Shown piece after piece: positions 1 to 7,054 of a stretch of DNA of 30,388 nucleotides. Source of the DNA: Bacillota bacterium (GTDB lineage: Bacteria > Bacillota > Clostridia > Lachnospirales > Lachnospiraceae); contig JAEWHR010000157.1 of NCBI GenBank assembly GCA_023387655.1, positions 1-30,388 of the forward strand, written 5' to 3'. The notes below the pieces were generated by a model. The model did no database searches, was not told the DNA's origin, and saw only the letters and a list, made by a program, of their open reading frames with translations. Every line of letters begins with the position of its first letter. Position 1 is the first letter of the stretch. The position numbers and the translations under genes are program-made.

Positions 1-1
1 A

Positions 2-175
2 TATAATATAATGGAATGTTATGAGCCAGAGGATTTGCTTAAGACGGCAAATGCATACGATAATATTCTGACCGAATACCTAAATGAATATAAGAAAGCT
101 GGCCTATCGGTGAAGCAATATGCAGATATTGATGAGTTTGTACTTGATTACCTAAAAAGCCAGGAGCTCGAATAA
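2..175 (+). CDS. Unrecognised protein, C-terminal part or small ORF
   Basis: An open frame runs from the window edge to a TAA at 173-175 and encodes about 57 residues. The first in-frame ATG is at position 11, but the frame stays open upstream of it, so this is probably the 3' end of a longer gene cut by the window. The peptide is acidic and Tyr/Leu-rich, looks helical, and ends in LKSQELE. It has no motif I can assign, no signal peptide and no membrane segment. A strong intrinsic terminator follows 8 bases after the stop, which supports a real transcribed gene end. It lies beside an insertion sequence and runs in the plus direction, unlike the minus-strand chromosomal block to its right, so it may be accessory DNA. 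Function is unknown. Confidence 0.5.
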   Translation, partial: YNIMECYEPEDLLKTANAYDNILTEYLNEYKKAGLSVKQYADIDEFVLDYLKSQELE

Positions 176-182
176 TGCATAA

Positions 183-237
183 GGGGCTGTTGCAAAGTAG
201 CTGAATAAGCTAGCGGAGCAGCAGCTCTATTTTTTTT
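183..237 (+). terminator. Intrinsic terminator after the first gene
   Basis: Bases 183-193 (GGGGCTGTTGC) pair with 218-228 (GCAGCAGCTCT) in an 11-bp stem that includes three G-U pairs. The run of eight T at 230-237 follows directly. It closes the gene ending at 175. Confidence 0.75.
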
Positions 238-563
238 GCCCAAGAGACAGGTTCTTAAGAACCTGCTCTCGTGATACGATACTTTTAATAAAAATCACAC
301 TTTTGTTTTGATGAATTTGCTAAAAGAAATTATATTTTGAATAATTAGCCAACGAAAAAACTAGAAGTTCACTCCTGGAACTTTCTTCTCTTCGTGATTT
401 TCTCCTTCCAATGCTTATGAATGGGCAGGTTGGATTCAAGGGTGTGAAATGATCGTTAATAACTAAAGGGTTAATAATTTGTTAACGATACACTACATAT
501 ATAAAAATCAATATATTAATAATTATTAAGCATATAATTACATTTTATATGGAGTAATTTCAT
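238..563. other. Intergenic DNA left of the insertion sequence
   Basis: No credible coding frame is seen on either strand. Besides the palindrome at 248-265, an 8-bp inverted repeat (ATCGTTAA at 452-459 with TTAACGAT at 482-489) and a short inverted repeat around 363-388 are visible. Nothing else is recognised. Confidence 0.5.
248..265. repeat. 18-bp perfect palindrome
   Basis: CAGGTTCTTAAGAACCTG is fully self-complementary, and flanking GAGA/TCTC bases extend it imperfectly to about 244-270. No T run follows on either strand, so it does not look like a terminator. It could be a dimeric protein-binding site; no partner is evident. Confidence 0.6.
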
Positions 564-592
564 GAGATAGTGTAAAATATTTTGTGTAAATA
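564..592. repeat. Left terminal inverted repeat of the IS
   Basis: Begins GAGATAGTGTAAAATATTTT and matches the reverse complement of 1865-1893 at 25 of 29 positions. It marks the left border of the element. Confidence 0.8.
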
Positions 593-671
593 AAAAATAG
601 AGAAGTTCCATCTGACATGGTACAATGTTTAACGACCAAGAAAAACATAACCAAGAAAGAAGGACTTCCCT

Positions 672-1862
672 ATGACTAATAATAACAAAAATCAAAAAGA
701 AAATCTAGACGTAAACTCTTTATTAGAAGAGTGTATTCTTGGCTTAATAAAACAAACCATGGAAACCATGATGAAAGAAGAACTCACTAACGTTCTACAA
801 TACAGTAAATATAGTTACGAAGGACATGGTACAGGCAATTCACGTAATGGTTACTATACACGCAATTATGATACGAAATATGGTACTATTGAGAATCTAA
901 AGATTCCTCGTGATCGTAATAATGAGTTTGAACAACAACTTATTCCGCCTTATGCAAGACGAGATGACTGGCTAGAAACCATGATCATCAAAATGTATGC
1001 AAGTGGTGTATCTACGCGTGAAATTGCTAACATCATAGAAAAACTTTATGGAAATTCTTATAGTGCAACTACTGTAAGTAATATCACAGATGTTGCTCTT
1101 GAAGAAATTGAACAGTGGCATAAGCGTCCCCTAAAGAAAAGGTATAGTGTTATATATATTGATGCTCTACACCTAAAACTTAGAAGAGATACTGTATCAA
1201 ATGACGCCGTTTACTTTATTTTAGGTGTTGATGAAGATGGATACCGCGAAGTATTAGACTTCTTTATTGGTGTAAATGAAAGTGCTTATGTTTGGGAAGA
1301 TAATCTTCGCCAGATAAAAAAGCGAGGCGTAGATGAAGTTCTTCTCTTCGTAATGGACGGTTTAACTGGACTTGATGAAGCTGTTCATAGGGTATATCCA
1401 AAAGCGGATATTCAACGATGTATTGTCCATAAAGTTCGTAATGCAATTCGTAGTATTCGTAAGAAAGATATCAACGACTTTACAGCTGATTTAAAGGTTG
1501 TATACGAATCTCCAAACCAAGAGCAGTGTAAAGCAGCTTTAGACGAATTTGCTGTGAAATGGAGTAAATCCTATAAACGTGTAGTGGAATCCTGGTTAAA
1601 TGACGAGGACTTATTCACATACTATAAATACCCTGTTTCTATAAGAAGATCCATCTATACAACGAATTGGATCGAGCGCTTTAATAAAGAAGTACGTCGT
1701 CTTATAAAAACTAAGGATTCGCTACCTACAGAAGATTCATGTAGTAAACTCGTTTATTACAAAGTGATTACTTATAACGAATCATGGTCTACAAGAAAGC
1801 TTAGAGGCTTTGCTTGTTCATCAGATGTTATTCAAGATATGTTTACCCAAAGGTATTCATAA
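672..1862 (+). CDS. IS256-family (MULE-type DDE) transposase
   Basis: This 396-residue protein catalyses cut-and-paste or copy-out transposition of its own element. The length is normal for the family and the frame is uninterrupted. The DDE catalytic triad is identifiable: D164 in the YIDALH segment, D229 in FVMDG and E335 in TTNWIERFN. The family's C-x2-H (C250, H253) lies between the second D and the E. The N-terminal part is a helical DNA-binding region with the typical GNSRNGYYTR stretch at about 55-64. An AAGGA ribosome binding site precedes the ATG. The stop codon lies 2 bases before the right terminal repeat, as is usual for compact IS elements. All key residues are present, so it is probably active. 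Confidence 0.93.
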   Translation: MTNNNKNQKENLDVNSLLEECILGLIKQTMETMMKEELTNVLQYSKYSYEGHGTGNSRNGYYTRNYDTKYGTIENLKIPRDRNNEFEQQLIPPYARRDDWLETMIIKMYASGVSTREIANIIEKLYGNSYSATTVSNITDVALEEIEQWHKRPLKKRYSVIYIDALHLKLRRDTVSNDAVYFILGVDEDGYREVLDFFIGVNESAYVWEDNLRQIKKRGVDEVLLFVMDGLTGLDEAVHRVYPKADIQRCIVHKVRNAIRSIRKKDINDFTADLKVVYESPNQEQCKAALDEFAVKWSKSYKRVVESWLNDEDLFTYYKYPVSIRRSIYTTNWIERFNKEVRRLIKTKDSLPTEDSCSKLVYYKVITYNESWSTRKLRGFACSSDVIQDMFTQRYS

Positions 1863-1864
1863 TC

Positions 1865-1893
1865 TATTTACACAAAATTCTTGACACTACCTC
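1865..1893. repeat. Right terminal inverted repeat of the IS
   Basis: Its reverse complement begins GAGGTAGTGTCAAGAATTTT and matches the left end at 25 of 29 positions. Confidence 0.8.
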
Positions 1894-1894
1894 T

Positions 1895-1948
1895 GATATT
1901 ACTTTGAAGCTTATCTGATATTACTTGAATTAACTTTAAAGTTTATTT
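1895..1948. repeat. Outlying copies of the 32-bp repeat
   Basis: A short 22-base unit (1895-1916, GATATTACTTTGAAGCTTAT...) and a full 32-base unit (1917-1948, GATATTACTTGAATTAACTT...) match the array at 2230-2566. They lie between the right end of the IS and the first parS site. Confidence 0.7.
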
Positions 1949-1999
1949 TTTGCATTAGTATGATACTAATTTGATTTTATCCTAATTTAAAACAGAAAA

Positions 2000-2015
2000 T
2001 GTTTCACGTGAAACA
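2000..2015. other. parS: parS site 1 (ParB/Spo0J-binding centromere site)
   Basis: TGTTTCACGTGAAACA is a perfect match to the canonical 16-bp Bacillus/Firmicutes parS palindrome; flanking A/T extends it to 1999-2016. ParB loads here, spreads, and recruits SMC so that the origin region can be segregated. It is the first of three identical cores within 1.44 kb. Confidence 0.93.
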
Positions 2016-2229
2016 TATTGATTTTTCTTATTTGATTTACGACTACTACATTATTAATTTGGATCAATATTTAAACTAGCTATAATATAGCACTGCTAAT
2101 AAGAATATACATAATATTCTATATGTTTTTGGAACTTAATCTCTTTTTATTACATATTACTTTGAACAAAATTTTACTTCAAAAAATTCATTTGTTTGAA
2201 ACCTTTTTGATTCGTTAAATTCATTCTTT

Positions 2230-2566
2230 AATATTACATAAATTTACTTTCAAGTATTTTATATTACTGAATTTTGCTGTAGCTTATTTAATATTACTCG
2301 ACTTTACTTTATGCATATCTAATATTACTTGAATTTACTTTGAAGTATTTTAATATTACATTTGAAGTTTATTTGATATTATCTGATTTTACTTTGAATC
2401 TTATATGATATTACACGAATTAAATTTAAAGTTTATTTGATATTACATGGATTAACTTTGAAGCCTATTTGATATTACATGGATTAACTTTGAAGTCTAT
2501 TTGATATTACATGGATTTACTTTGAAGTCTATTTGATATTACATGGATTTACTTTGAAGTTTTTTA
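2230..2566. repeat. Array of eleven ~32-bp degenerate tandem repeats
   Basis: Units begin (A/G/T)ATATTAC and contain ACTTTGAAG. They start at 2230, 2260, 2290, 2321, 2352 (short, 23 bases), 2375, 2407, 2439, 2471, 2503 and 2535. The four units from 2439 to 2566 are nearly identical (GATATTACATGGATTAACTT then TGAAG, each 32 bases). Units become more degenerate towards the left. A further degenerate unit starting near 2567 (ACATTACTAAATTTTTC) leads straight into parS site 2. A period of 32 is not a multiple of 3, so it does not encode a peptide repeat, and it is close to three helical turns. The array has no unique spacers, so it is not CRISPR. Confidence 0.9.
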
Positions 2567-2593
2567 ACATTACTAAATTTTTCTTTTAAATTA

Positions 2594-2609
2594 TGTTTCA
2601 CGTGAAACA
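2594..2609. other. parS: parS site 2, within a 32-bp perfect palindrome
   Basis: The core TGTTTCACGTGAAACA is identical to the other two. Perfect dyad symmetry extends well beyond the 16-bp core, from 2586 to 2617 (outer arms TTAAATTA...TAATTTAA). The site sits at the right-hand end of the 32-bp repeat array. Confidence 0.93.
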
Positions 2610-3264
2610 TAATTTAATTTCTAACTACTCTTATTTTATCTTTCATAACTATATGTTAAAATTATTTTATCGTAATGATATAATTAACTCAAGTATAGGT
2701 ATTACCATTGTTCATTATTAAATTACTTCTTAAATTAAGATACTCAAAAAATCAATACATAATTAATAGTATTACCTTTCGTGTTTCACCTTCATATTTA
2801 AAAATGAATTTATCACCTACAATATATTAATGTAAAATATTTTTGTGTTCTACTATAATATTGATCTTTATACAAATACTTTTTATTTGAGTTATAAATC
2901 TATCTAATTAGTTATAATATGTCTCTTATAAAATGAAAGAGGGAAAGTTTGATCGAAAGCTTAAGTCATATTACTTTTATTGTTAAAAACCTAGATAAGA
3001 CTTCATATTTTTTTTAGAGTTGTTTAATGCAAAAGAAGTTTATAATAGTGGAGAAAAAAACTATTCTTTATTAAAAGAGCGTTTTTTTATAAGCGGGAAT
3101 CAGTGAATTGTAATTATGGAAGATGCGAACATACTGAATAGAACATATCACCATATTGCATTTAAAATATCTACTTCTTATATAGATGTTATATAAATAA
3201 AACTTAAAATTTAAATTAAGAATTAAAGCTTCCATGAAAAAGAATAGATGGAGAAGGATATTCT

Positions 3265-3351
3265 ATGTATTTTTATGACTATAATAATAATTCATTTGAA
3301 CTTCATACAGAAACTTTAGAAAAAAGATTAACTTCATACATAAATAGCTAA
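3265..3351 (+). CDS. Possible 28-residue small protein
   Basis: ATG at 3265 to TAA at 3349-3351 encodes a peptide starting MYFYDYNNNSFELHTETLEK and ending SYINS. A good Shine-Dalgarno-like GGAGAAGG lies at 3250-3257, about 7 bases before the ATG, which is the main reason to list it. There is no recognisable domain. The N-terminus is aromatic and polar, with no membrane helix. It is the only frame in this 1.8-kb region with a convincing ribosome binding site. Chance occurrence is quite possible. Confidence 0.3.
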   Translation: MYFYDYNNNSFELHTETLEKRLTSYINS

Positions 3352-3422
3352 TCTTATTAATTCTTTATAGATTCTTACTTAAGATATAAAACACAGAAAA
3401 ACTATGACATTTATATTCTCCA

Positions 3423-3438
3423 TGTTTCACGTGAAACA
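3423..3438. other. parS: parS site 3
   Basis: TGTTTCACGTGAAACA is again a perfect 16-bp parS palindrome, about 0.83 kb right of site 2 and some 11 kb left of the DnaA boxes of oriC. Confidence 0.93.
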
Positions 3439-3638
3439 ATATATATTAAAAGAAAATTACATACAAATTATTAGTTATAGAAACAATCACAATCTATCAT
3501 AATAAAAAATAATCTTATACTAAGAACATAGTTTTCTTCACTCTAGTCCTTTGGTTAATAATGAAAGATAAAGTCAATATTAAAATAACTCTGCCTTGAC
3601 TATTCATAGGTTAATACATACCACTTACTTTTTTTATA

Positions 3639-3698
3639 TATAGGTAATTGAAGTAAGTATATACCTATAATTAAAAAAGAGATAGAACCAATATCTCT
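3639..3698 (-). terminator. Terminator of the two-component operon, with a second hairpin
   Basis: On the minus strand, AGAGATA and TATCTCT (3692-3698 and 3678-3684) form a 7-bp stem followed by a run of T (3672-3677), 24 bases after the response regulator stop. A second inverted repeat follows, TATAGGTA at 3639-3646 with TACCTATA at 3662-3669. Confidence 0.65.
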
Positions 3699-3722
3699 AT
3701 CCCTTATCTACTCTATACTATA

Positions 3723-4367
3723 TTAAAACATATTTACAAAATTATTTTTGATTGCATATACTGCTGCTTGCGTACGATCTGAAACACTTATTTTTTTAAA
3801 TATATTAGACACATGATTTTTCACTGTTTTTTCACTAATATTTAAACGGTAAGCAATTTCTTTATTAAATAATCCTTCTGCTAATAATTTTAATACATCA
3901 ACTTCTCTACGTGTCAAAACCTCTGCGTTACTTGAACTAGAACTTCTTTGCATTCTTTCTTTTAAATCTGGAGTTAAAGATGGTTCTATATAGGTTTCAC
4001 CTTGATAAATTGTATAAATTGCTTTCTTTAACACAGAAGATTCGGAATCTTTCAATACGTATCCATTTACCCCTATTTCAACAGCTCGTAATAAATATTC
4101 TACTTCATTATGAATTGTTAACATCAGAACTTTTTGTACGCTTTTGTTTCTTCTCAGTTCTTGCAGAGTCTGTAATCCATTCATTGATGGCATATTGATA
4201 TCAAGGAGTAACACATCAGGGCTTGTTTCAGTTACCTTTTGTAGACACTGTTCCCCATCACTTGCCTCTCCGACTACTTGAATATCACCATCAAGTTCCA
4301 GAAGTTGCTTCAAACCCTCTCTGACCATCTTATGATCATCTGCAATTACTATTCGTATTACACCCAT
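3723..4367 (-). CDS. DegU/NarL-type response regulator
   Basis: This cytoplasmic transcription factor of 214 residues is activated by phosphorylation from the kinase encoded just upstream. The receiver domain (about 4-120) has the acidic pair D10-D11, the phospho-acceptor D56 in LLLDINMP, T84 and K106. The LuxR/GerE helix-turn-helix (about 150-210) starts LTRREVDVLKLLAEGLFNKE and contains EKTVKNHVSNIFKK. It resembles Bacillus DegU over its whole length, including the linker. Its ATG lies 3 bases after the kinase stop codon, with a GGGGG ribosome binding site inside the end of the kinase gene, so the two are co-translated. A terminator follows. Target genes cannot be read from the sequence; the name DegU would be an over-call. 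Confidence 0.9.
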   Translation of the reverse strand: MGVIRIVIADDHKMVREGLKQLLELDGDIQVVGEASDGEQCLQKVTETSPDVLLLDINMPSMNGLQTLQELRRNKSVQKVLMLTIHNEVEYLLRAVEIGVNGYVLKDSESSVLKKAIYTIYQGETYIEPSLTPDLKERMQRSSSSSNAEVLTRREVDVLKLLAEGLFNKEIAYRLNISEKTVKNHVSNIFKKISVSDRTQAAVYAIKNNFVNMF

Positions 4368-4370
4368 TTA

Positions 4371-5471
4371 CTAATCCCCCTTGCCAATACAACATGGTAT
4401 ATTTACAATGATTTTAGTTCCATTTTCATTATTTGATTCTAAAGAAAATTTACCAGAAAGTAAGTAAACTCTTTCTTTCATATTAGTTAAACCAAAGCCA
4501 CAATTATCATATGTGGCAACTTTGCATTTAGAACTCTCTTCAAAACCTATACCATTGTCTTCAATTGTTAATTGAATTATTTCTTCTTTCTGTGATAAAT
4601 CAATTTTACAAATAGTTGCTTTTGCATGTTTTGATATATTATTACAGGCCTCTTGTATAATACGATAGATAGTTATACTAACCACTTGATTTGTTATTTT
4701 GAGATCTTCATCAATTGATACTCTCATTTGGATTGAATTATGTCGCTTATAATTATCAACATATCTCTCAATTGCTGCTTTTAATCCTAAATCATTTAAT
4801 GTCATTGGTCGTAAATCATATATTATCTCTCGCATATCATTGATAATTGTGCGAATGTTTTCTATCATAGTAGCTAACTCGAGTTTTGCACGAATAGCGT
4901 CTAAATCAAAAAGTTTAATGCAAAGCTCGGTCTTATGTACCAAAGAAGTAAGATTCTGTATCGTAGAATCATGTAGATCTCTGGCTATTCTCTGACGCTC
5001 AATCTCTTGTGTTTCCAGTATTTTTAGGCCAAGAGCTTCGTGATTTATTAATTCATCTGAACACTTCTCTGCCTCAATAGCCTGTAAGTCTATATTTTGT
5101 CTTTCTAAAAGGTTAGTTAAACAATTTAGTATTAAATGATACTTAGACTTCAATTCATTATGCTGTTCAAGAAGATTAATTATATTTGGAAGATTGCCCT
5201 TAAGTTGATCCAACTCCTTCTTAATATAGTCCTCTTCTTTAAGTTTCTGAGTATCCTCATAAGGAGAGAACAATAAATGATTTTTATCTTGGCTGTCATT
5301 CATTTTCTCTAAGGTATGTTCCAACTCTTTTTTCTGTTTTTCAACTACATCGACTTTTTCCTTTAATTTATAAGATTGCTCATCCAACTTTTTTAACATC
5401 TCATAACTAAATTCCATAGCCTCTTTTGTCTGCTTTATCTCGTTGTTTATATCCTTATGAGTTTTTTCCAT
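4371..5471 (-). CDS. Soluble DegS-like sensor histidine kinase
   Basis: This 366-residue kinase autophosphorylates and passes phosphate to the adjacent response regulator. It has no signal peptide or transmembrane segment, so it should sense a cytoplasmic signal. Residues 1-130 are highly charged and predicted to form long coiled coils, in place of a classical sensor domain. The HisKA_3 dimerisation domain carries the phospho-histidine H167 in ERQRIARDLHDSTIQ. The HATPase_c domain shows the N box around N277-N278, the G1 box DNGIGF (305-310) and the G2 box GFGLTNM (325-331). This plan matches DegS. A minus-strand promoter lies about 45-73 bases upstream and a GAGGA ribosome binding site precedes the ATG. 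Confidence 0.88.
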   Translation of the reverse strand: MEKTHKDINNEIKQTKEAMEFSYEMLKKLDEQSYKLKEKVDVVEKQKKELEHTLEKMNDSQDKNHLLFSPYEDTQKLKEEDYIKKELDQLKGNLPNIINLLEQHNELKSKYHLILNCLTNLLERQNIDLQAIEAEKCSDELINHEALGLKILETQEIERQRIARDLHDSTIQNLTSLVHKTELCIKLFDLDAIRAKLELATMIENIRTIINDMREIIYDLRPMTLNDLGLKAAIERYVDNYKRHNSIQMRVSIDEDLKITNQVVSITIYRIIQEACNNISKHAKATICKIDLSQKEEIIQLTIEDNGIGFEESSKCKVATYDNCGFGLTNMKERVYLLSGKFSLESNNENGTKIIVNIPCCIGKGD

Positions 5472-5515
5472 CTGTATAAATCCTCACTATTCTTGTCTTA
5501 AACTAACTATAACAT

Positions 5516-5544
5516 ATTTTAACATATAAAAGAGAAAATGTCTA
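5516..5544 (-). promoter_or_regulatory. Predicted sigma-A promoter of the two-component operon
   Basis: On the minus strand, TAGACA (5544-5539) and TAAAAT (5521-5516) are separated by 17 bases, 45 bases upstream of the kinase ATG. Confidence 0.45.
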
Positions 5545-5572
5545 TTTCATAGTATGCAGATATATTTAAAGA

Positions 5573-6061
5573 TTATTTTACTTTTTGACAAGTTTTACAT
5601 AAATCCTGTTGTTCTAGCTCCATACTTATATGTTCAATACCATCTTCTATATATTTTTCACCCACTGTTTTAAATCCAATAGTTTCATAAAATTTTACAG
5701 CACGAACCTGAGCACTTAATATTACTTTTGTTGCCCCACATTCAAAGGCTTTGCTAATCAACATCTTCACTAGCATGTCTCCATAATGCTTTCCGCGTTC
5801 TTCTTTTCGTACTGCTATTCTTCCTATTTTGAATGTTCCATTCTCTAATAGAAGTAATCTTCCAGTAGCAACGGGCTTCTCATTTTCCTCTTTTTGTTCA
5901 TTATCCGTTGAAAATATAAGACAGTGTAATGCAACTTTGTCTAACTCATCAAATTCTAATTCTTCCGGTATCCCTTGTTCTTCAACAAAAACTTCTTTAC
6001 GAATTTTAAAACATTCCGTTAAGTCTTCCCCTTGGTGTATTATCTTACCCCGAATATACAT
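5573..6061 (-). CDS. GNAT-family N-acetyltransferase, YjcF-like
   Basis: This 162-residue protein probably transfers an acetyl group from acetyl-CoA to an amine; the substrate is unknown. The N-terminal RKEVFVEEQGIPEELEFDEL (about 21-40) is characteristic of the YjcF/ElaA-like branch. The acetyl-CoA pyrophosphate-binding loop is at about 85-96 (RKEERGKHYGDM), and KFYETIGFKTVGE (123-135) is the typical C-terminal motif B region. The tail adds a CxxC (C155, C158) that could bind metal or be redox active. GAGGTT precedes the ATG. It starts 55 bases after rsmG on the same strand and may be the distal gene of the mnmE-mnmG-rsmG run. It occupies the place next to rsmG where parA often lies in Firmicutes. 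Confidence 0.85.
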   Translation of the reverse strand: MYIRGKIIHQGEDLTECFKIRKEVFVEEQGIPEELEFDELDKVALHCLIFSTDNEQKEENEKPVATGRLLLLENGTFKIGRIAVRKEERGKHYGDMLVKMLISKAFECGATKVILSAQVRAVKFYETIGFKTVGEKYIEDGIEHISMELEQQDLCKTCQKVK

Positions 6062-6116
6062 AATAACCTCTATTCTAGCGTATTAGCGCTTTTATTCTAA
6101 ATGAATTTCTGTTTCG

Positions 6117-6845
6117 CTATTTCTTGCGCAACAAAGGCATCTTCAATGGTTTTCCACCTGCTCTTGGATATGTCTTTGGAGTTTCTTTTACTTTCTTTAT
6201 ACGTACTAAAGTACGATCCATATCGGTATCAGGTAAAGTAAATGTAACTTTTTCTTCTAATTTACCACCTAAACATTCTAATGCATATTCTGCTTCCTCT
6301 AACTCCTCAGTGACTTTGCCTGATTTGTAAGGTATAAAATAACCACCCTTTTTCACATAAGGTAAACATAATTCTGCTAAAGATGCTGTTCTTGCAACAG
6401 CTCTTGATACAACTAAATCAAACTGCTCACGGTACTCTGGTTTTCTTGCTTGCTCCTCAGCCCTAGCATGAATTGCCGATATATTTCCCAAATCTAACTT
6501 ATTTATAACCTCATTTAAAAAGTTGATTCTTTTATTTAGTGAATCCATAAGTAGAACATTTAAGTCCGGATATGCTATTTTTAAAGGTATTCCAGGAAAT
6601 CCAGCACCAGTACCCATATCTAGTAGATTATCCCCTGGCTTTATTTTATATGATTTTATAAGAGACAAGCTATCAAGAAAATGTTTCTGTATCACTTCCT
6701 CATATTCTGTGATCGCTGTCAGATTCATAAATGAATTCCATTCAATTAATAAATCATAATACATTTCAAATTGTTCTAACTGTTGTTTATTTAAATCTAC
6801 TCCAAGACTATTAAGTCCCTGAATAAAAATCGAATTATCTCTCAT
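6117..6845 (-). CDS. rsmG: 16S rRNA (guanine-527-N7)-methyltransferase RsmG (GidB)
   Basis: RsmG uses S-adenosylmethionine to methylate N7 of G527 in 16S rRNA; loss gives low-level streptomycin resistance in other bacteria. The Rossmann-fold SAM motif is NLLDMGTGAGFPGIPLKI, preceded by the family's NLTAI and HFLDSL segments. I chose the ATG at 6845 (242 residues) over an in-frame ATG at 6857. A GGAGG site lies inside the extra four codons, 5-6 bases before the 6845 ATG, while the outer ATG has only a weak site. The length is normal for the family. Genes upstream are mnmG and mnmE, the usual cluster. Confidence 0.95.
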   Translation of the reverse strand: MRDNSIFIQGLNSLGVDLNKQQLEQFEMYYDLLIEWNSFMNLTAITEYEEVIQKHFLDSLSLIKSYKIKPGDNLLDMGTGAGFPGIPLKIAYPDLNVLLMDSLNKRINFLNEVINKLDLGNISAIHARAEEQARKPEYREQFDLVVSRAVARTASLAELCLPYVKKGGYFIPYKSGKVTEELEEAEYALECLGGKLEEKVTFTLPDTDMDRTLVRIKKVKETPKTYPRAGGKPLKMPLLRKK

Positions 6846-6942
6846 TAATACCTCCATGACTACTCATGTAAACGTTTGCATCTAAGATGCTATAGGTACA
6901 AACCTATTTTTAATAATAACAAGAGAGTCAACCAACTATGTC

Positions 6943-7036
6943 CTTATCATAAGTTATTTTAGAAAGTTGACTCACTTTTGTTTTTGAATTTAATTAGTTC
7001 CCTGTGGTAGTAAAACCATTACTTATCGTAAGTTAT
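6943..7036. repeat. Two 15-base copies between mnmG and rsmG
   Basis: CTTATCATAAGTTAT at 6943-6957 and CTTATCGTAAGTTAT at 7022-7036 differ by one base and each contains a small dyad (CTTAT-C-RTAAG). Between and around them, GAGTCAAC (6925-6932) pairs with GTTGACTC (6966-6973). They lie in the 209-base mnmG-rsmG gap and could form RNA structure or bind protein; no role is known to me. Confidence 0.5.
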
Positions 7037-7054
7037 AAAGTAAATTAACACATT

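Larger units (their letters stand above)
564..1893 (+). mobile_element. IS256-family insertion sequence, intact
   Basis: The 1330-bp element has one transposase gene flanked by terminal inverted repeats at 564-592 and 1865-1893, which match at 25 of 29 positions. Both ends begin GAG(A/G)TAGTGT and run into TTTTGTGTAAATA. Size and structure fit IS256 family elements. The family normally makes 8-9 bp target duplications, but the flanks (AATTTCAT on the left, TGATATTA on the right) are not direct repeats. The transposase is transcribed against the direction of replication expected on this side of oriC. The right end abuts a degenerate copy of the 32-bp repeat that fills the neighbouring parS region. 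Confidence 0.85.
1894..3722. other. Gene-poor AT-rich region holding parS sites and repeats
   Basis: About 1.8 kb with no coding frame of normal size on either strand. It contains three parS sites, an array of about 32-bp repeats and one possible 28-residue reading frame at 3265-3351. The base composition is more AT-rich than that of the flanking genes. Taken together it looks like a chromosomal centromere region, not decayed coding sequence. Apart from the entries listed separately I see no promoters or RNA genes I can support. Confidence 0.7.

Noticed and set aside
183..196. GGGGCTGTTGCAAA resembles the ends of some insertion sequences (IS6/IS1182 type).
   Set aside because: It pairs with 218-228 in front of a T run and so is better explained as a terminator arm. 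No matching second end or transposase is nearby.
1264..1446. 60-codon frame on the minus strand inside the transposase gene.
   Set aside because: It is a shadow of the intact transposase, with no ribosome binding site.
2230..2566. Regularly spaced repeats could suggest a CRISPR array.
   Set aside because: The repeats are directly adjacent, with no unique spacers and no cas genes; it is a degenerate tandem repeat.
2780..2795. TGTTTCACCTTC looks like half of a parS site.
   Set aside because: Only one arm matches and the dyad is lost, so it is not counted as parS.
2933..2986. 17-codon frame starting ATGAAAGAGGGA in the parS region.
   Set aside because: Very short, no suitable ribosome binding site and no support from context.
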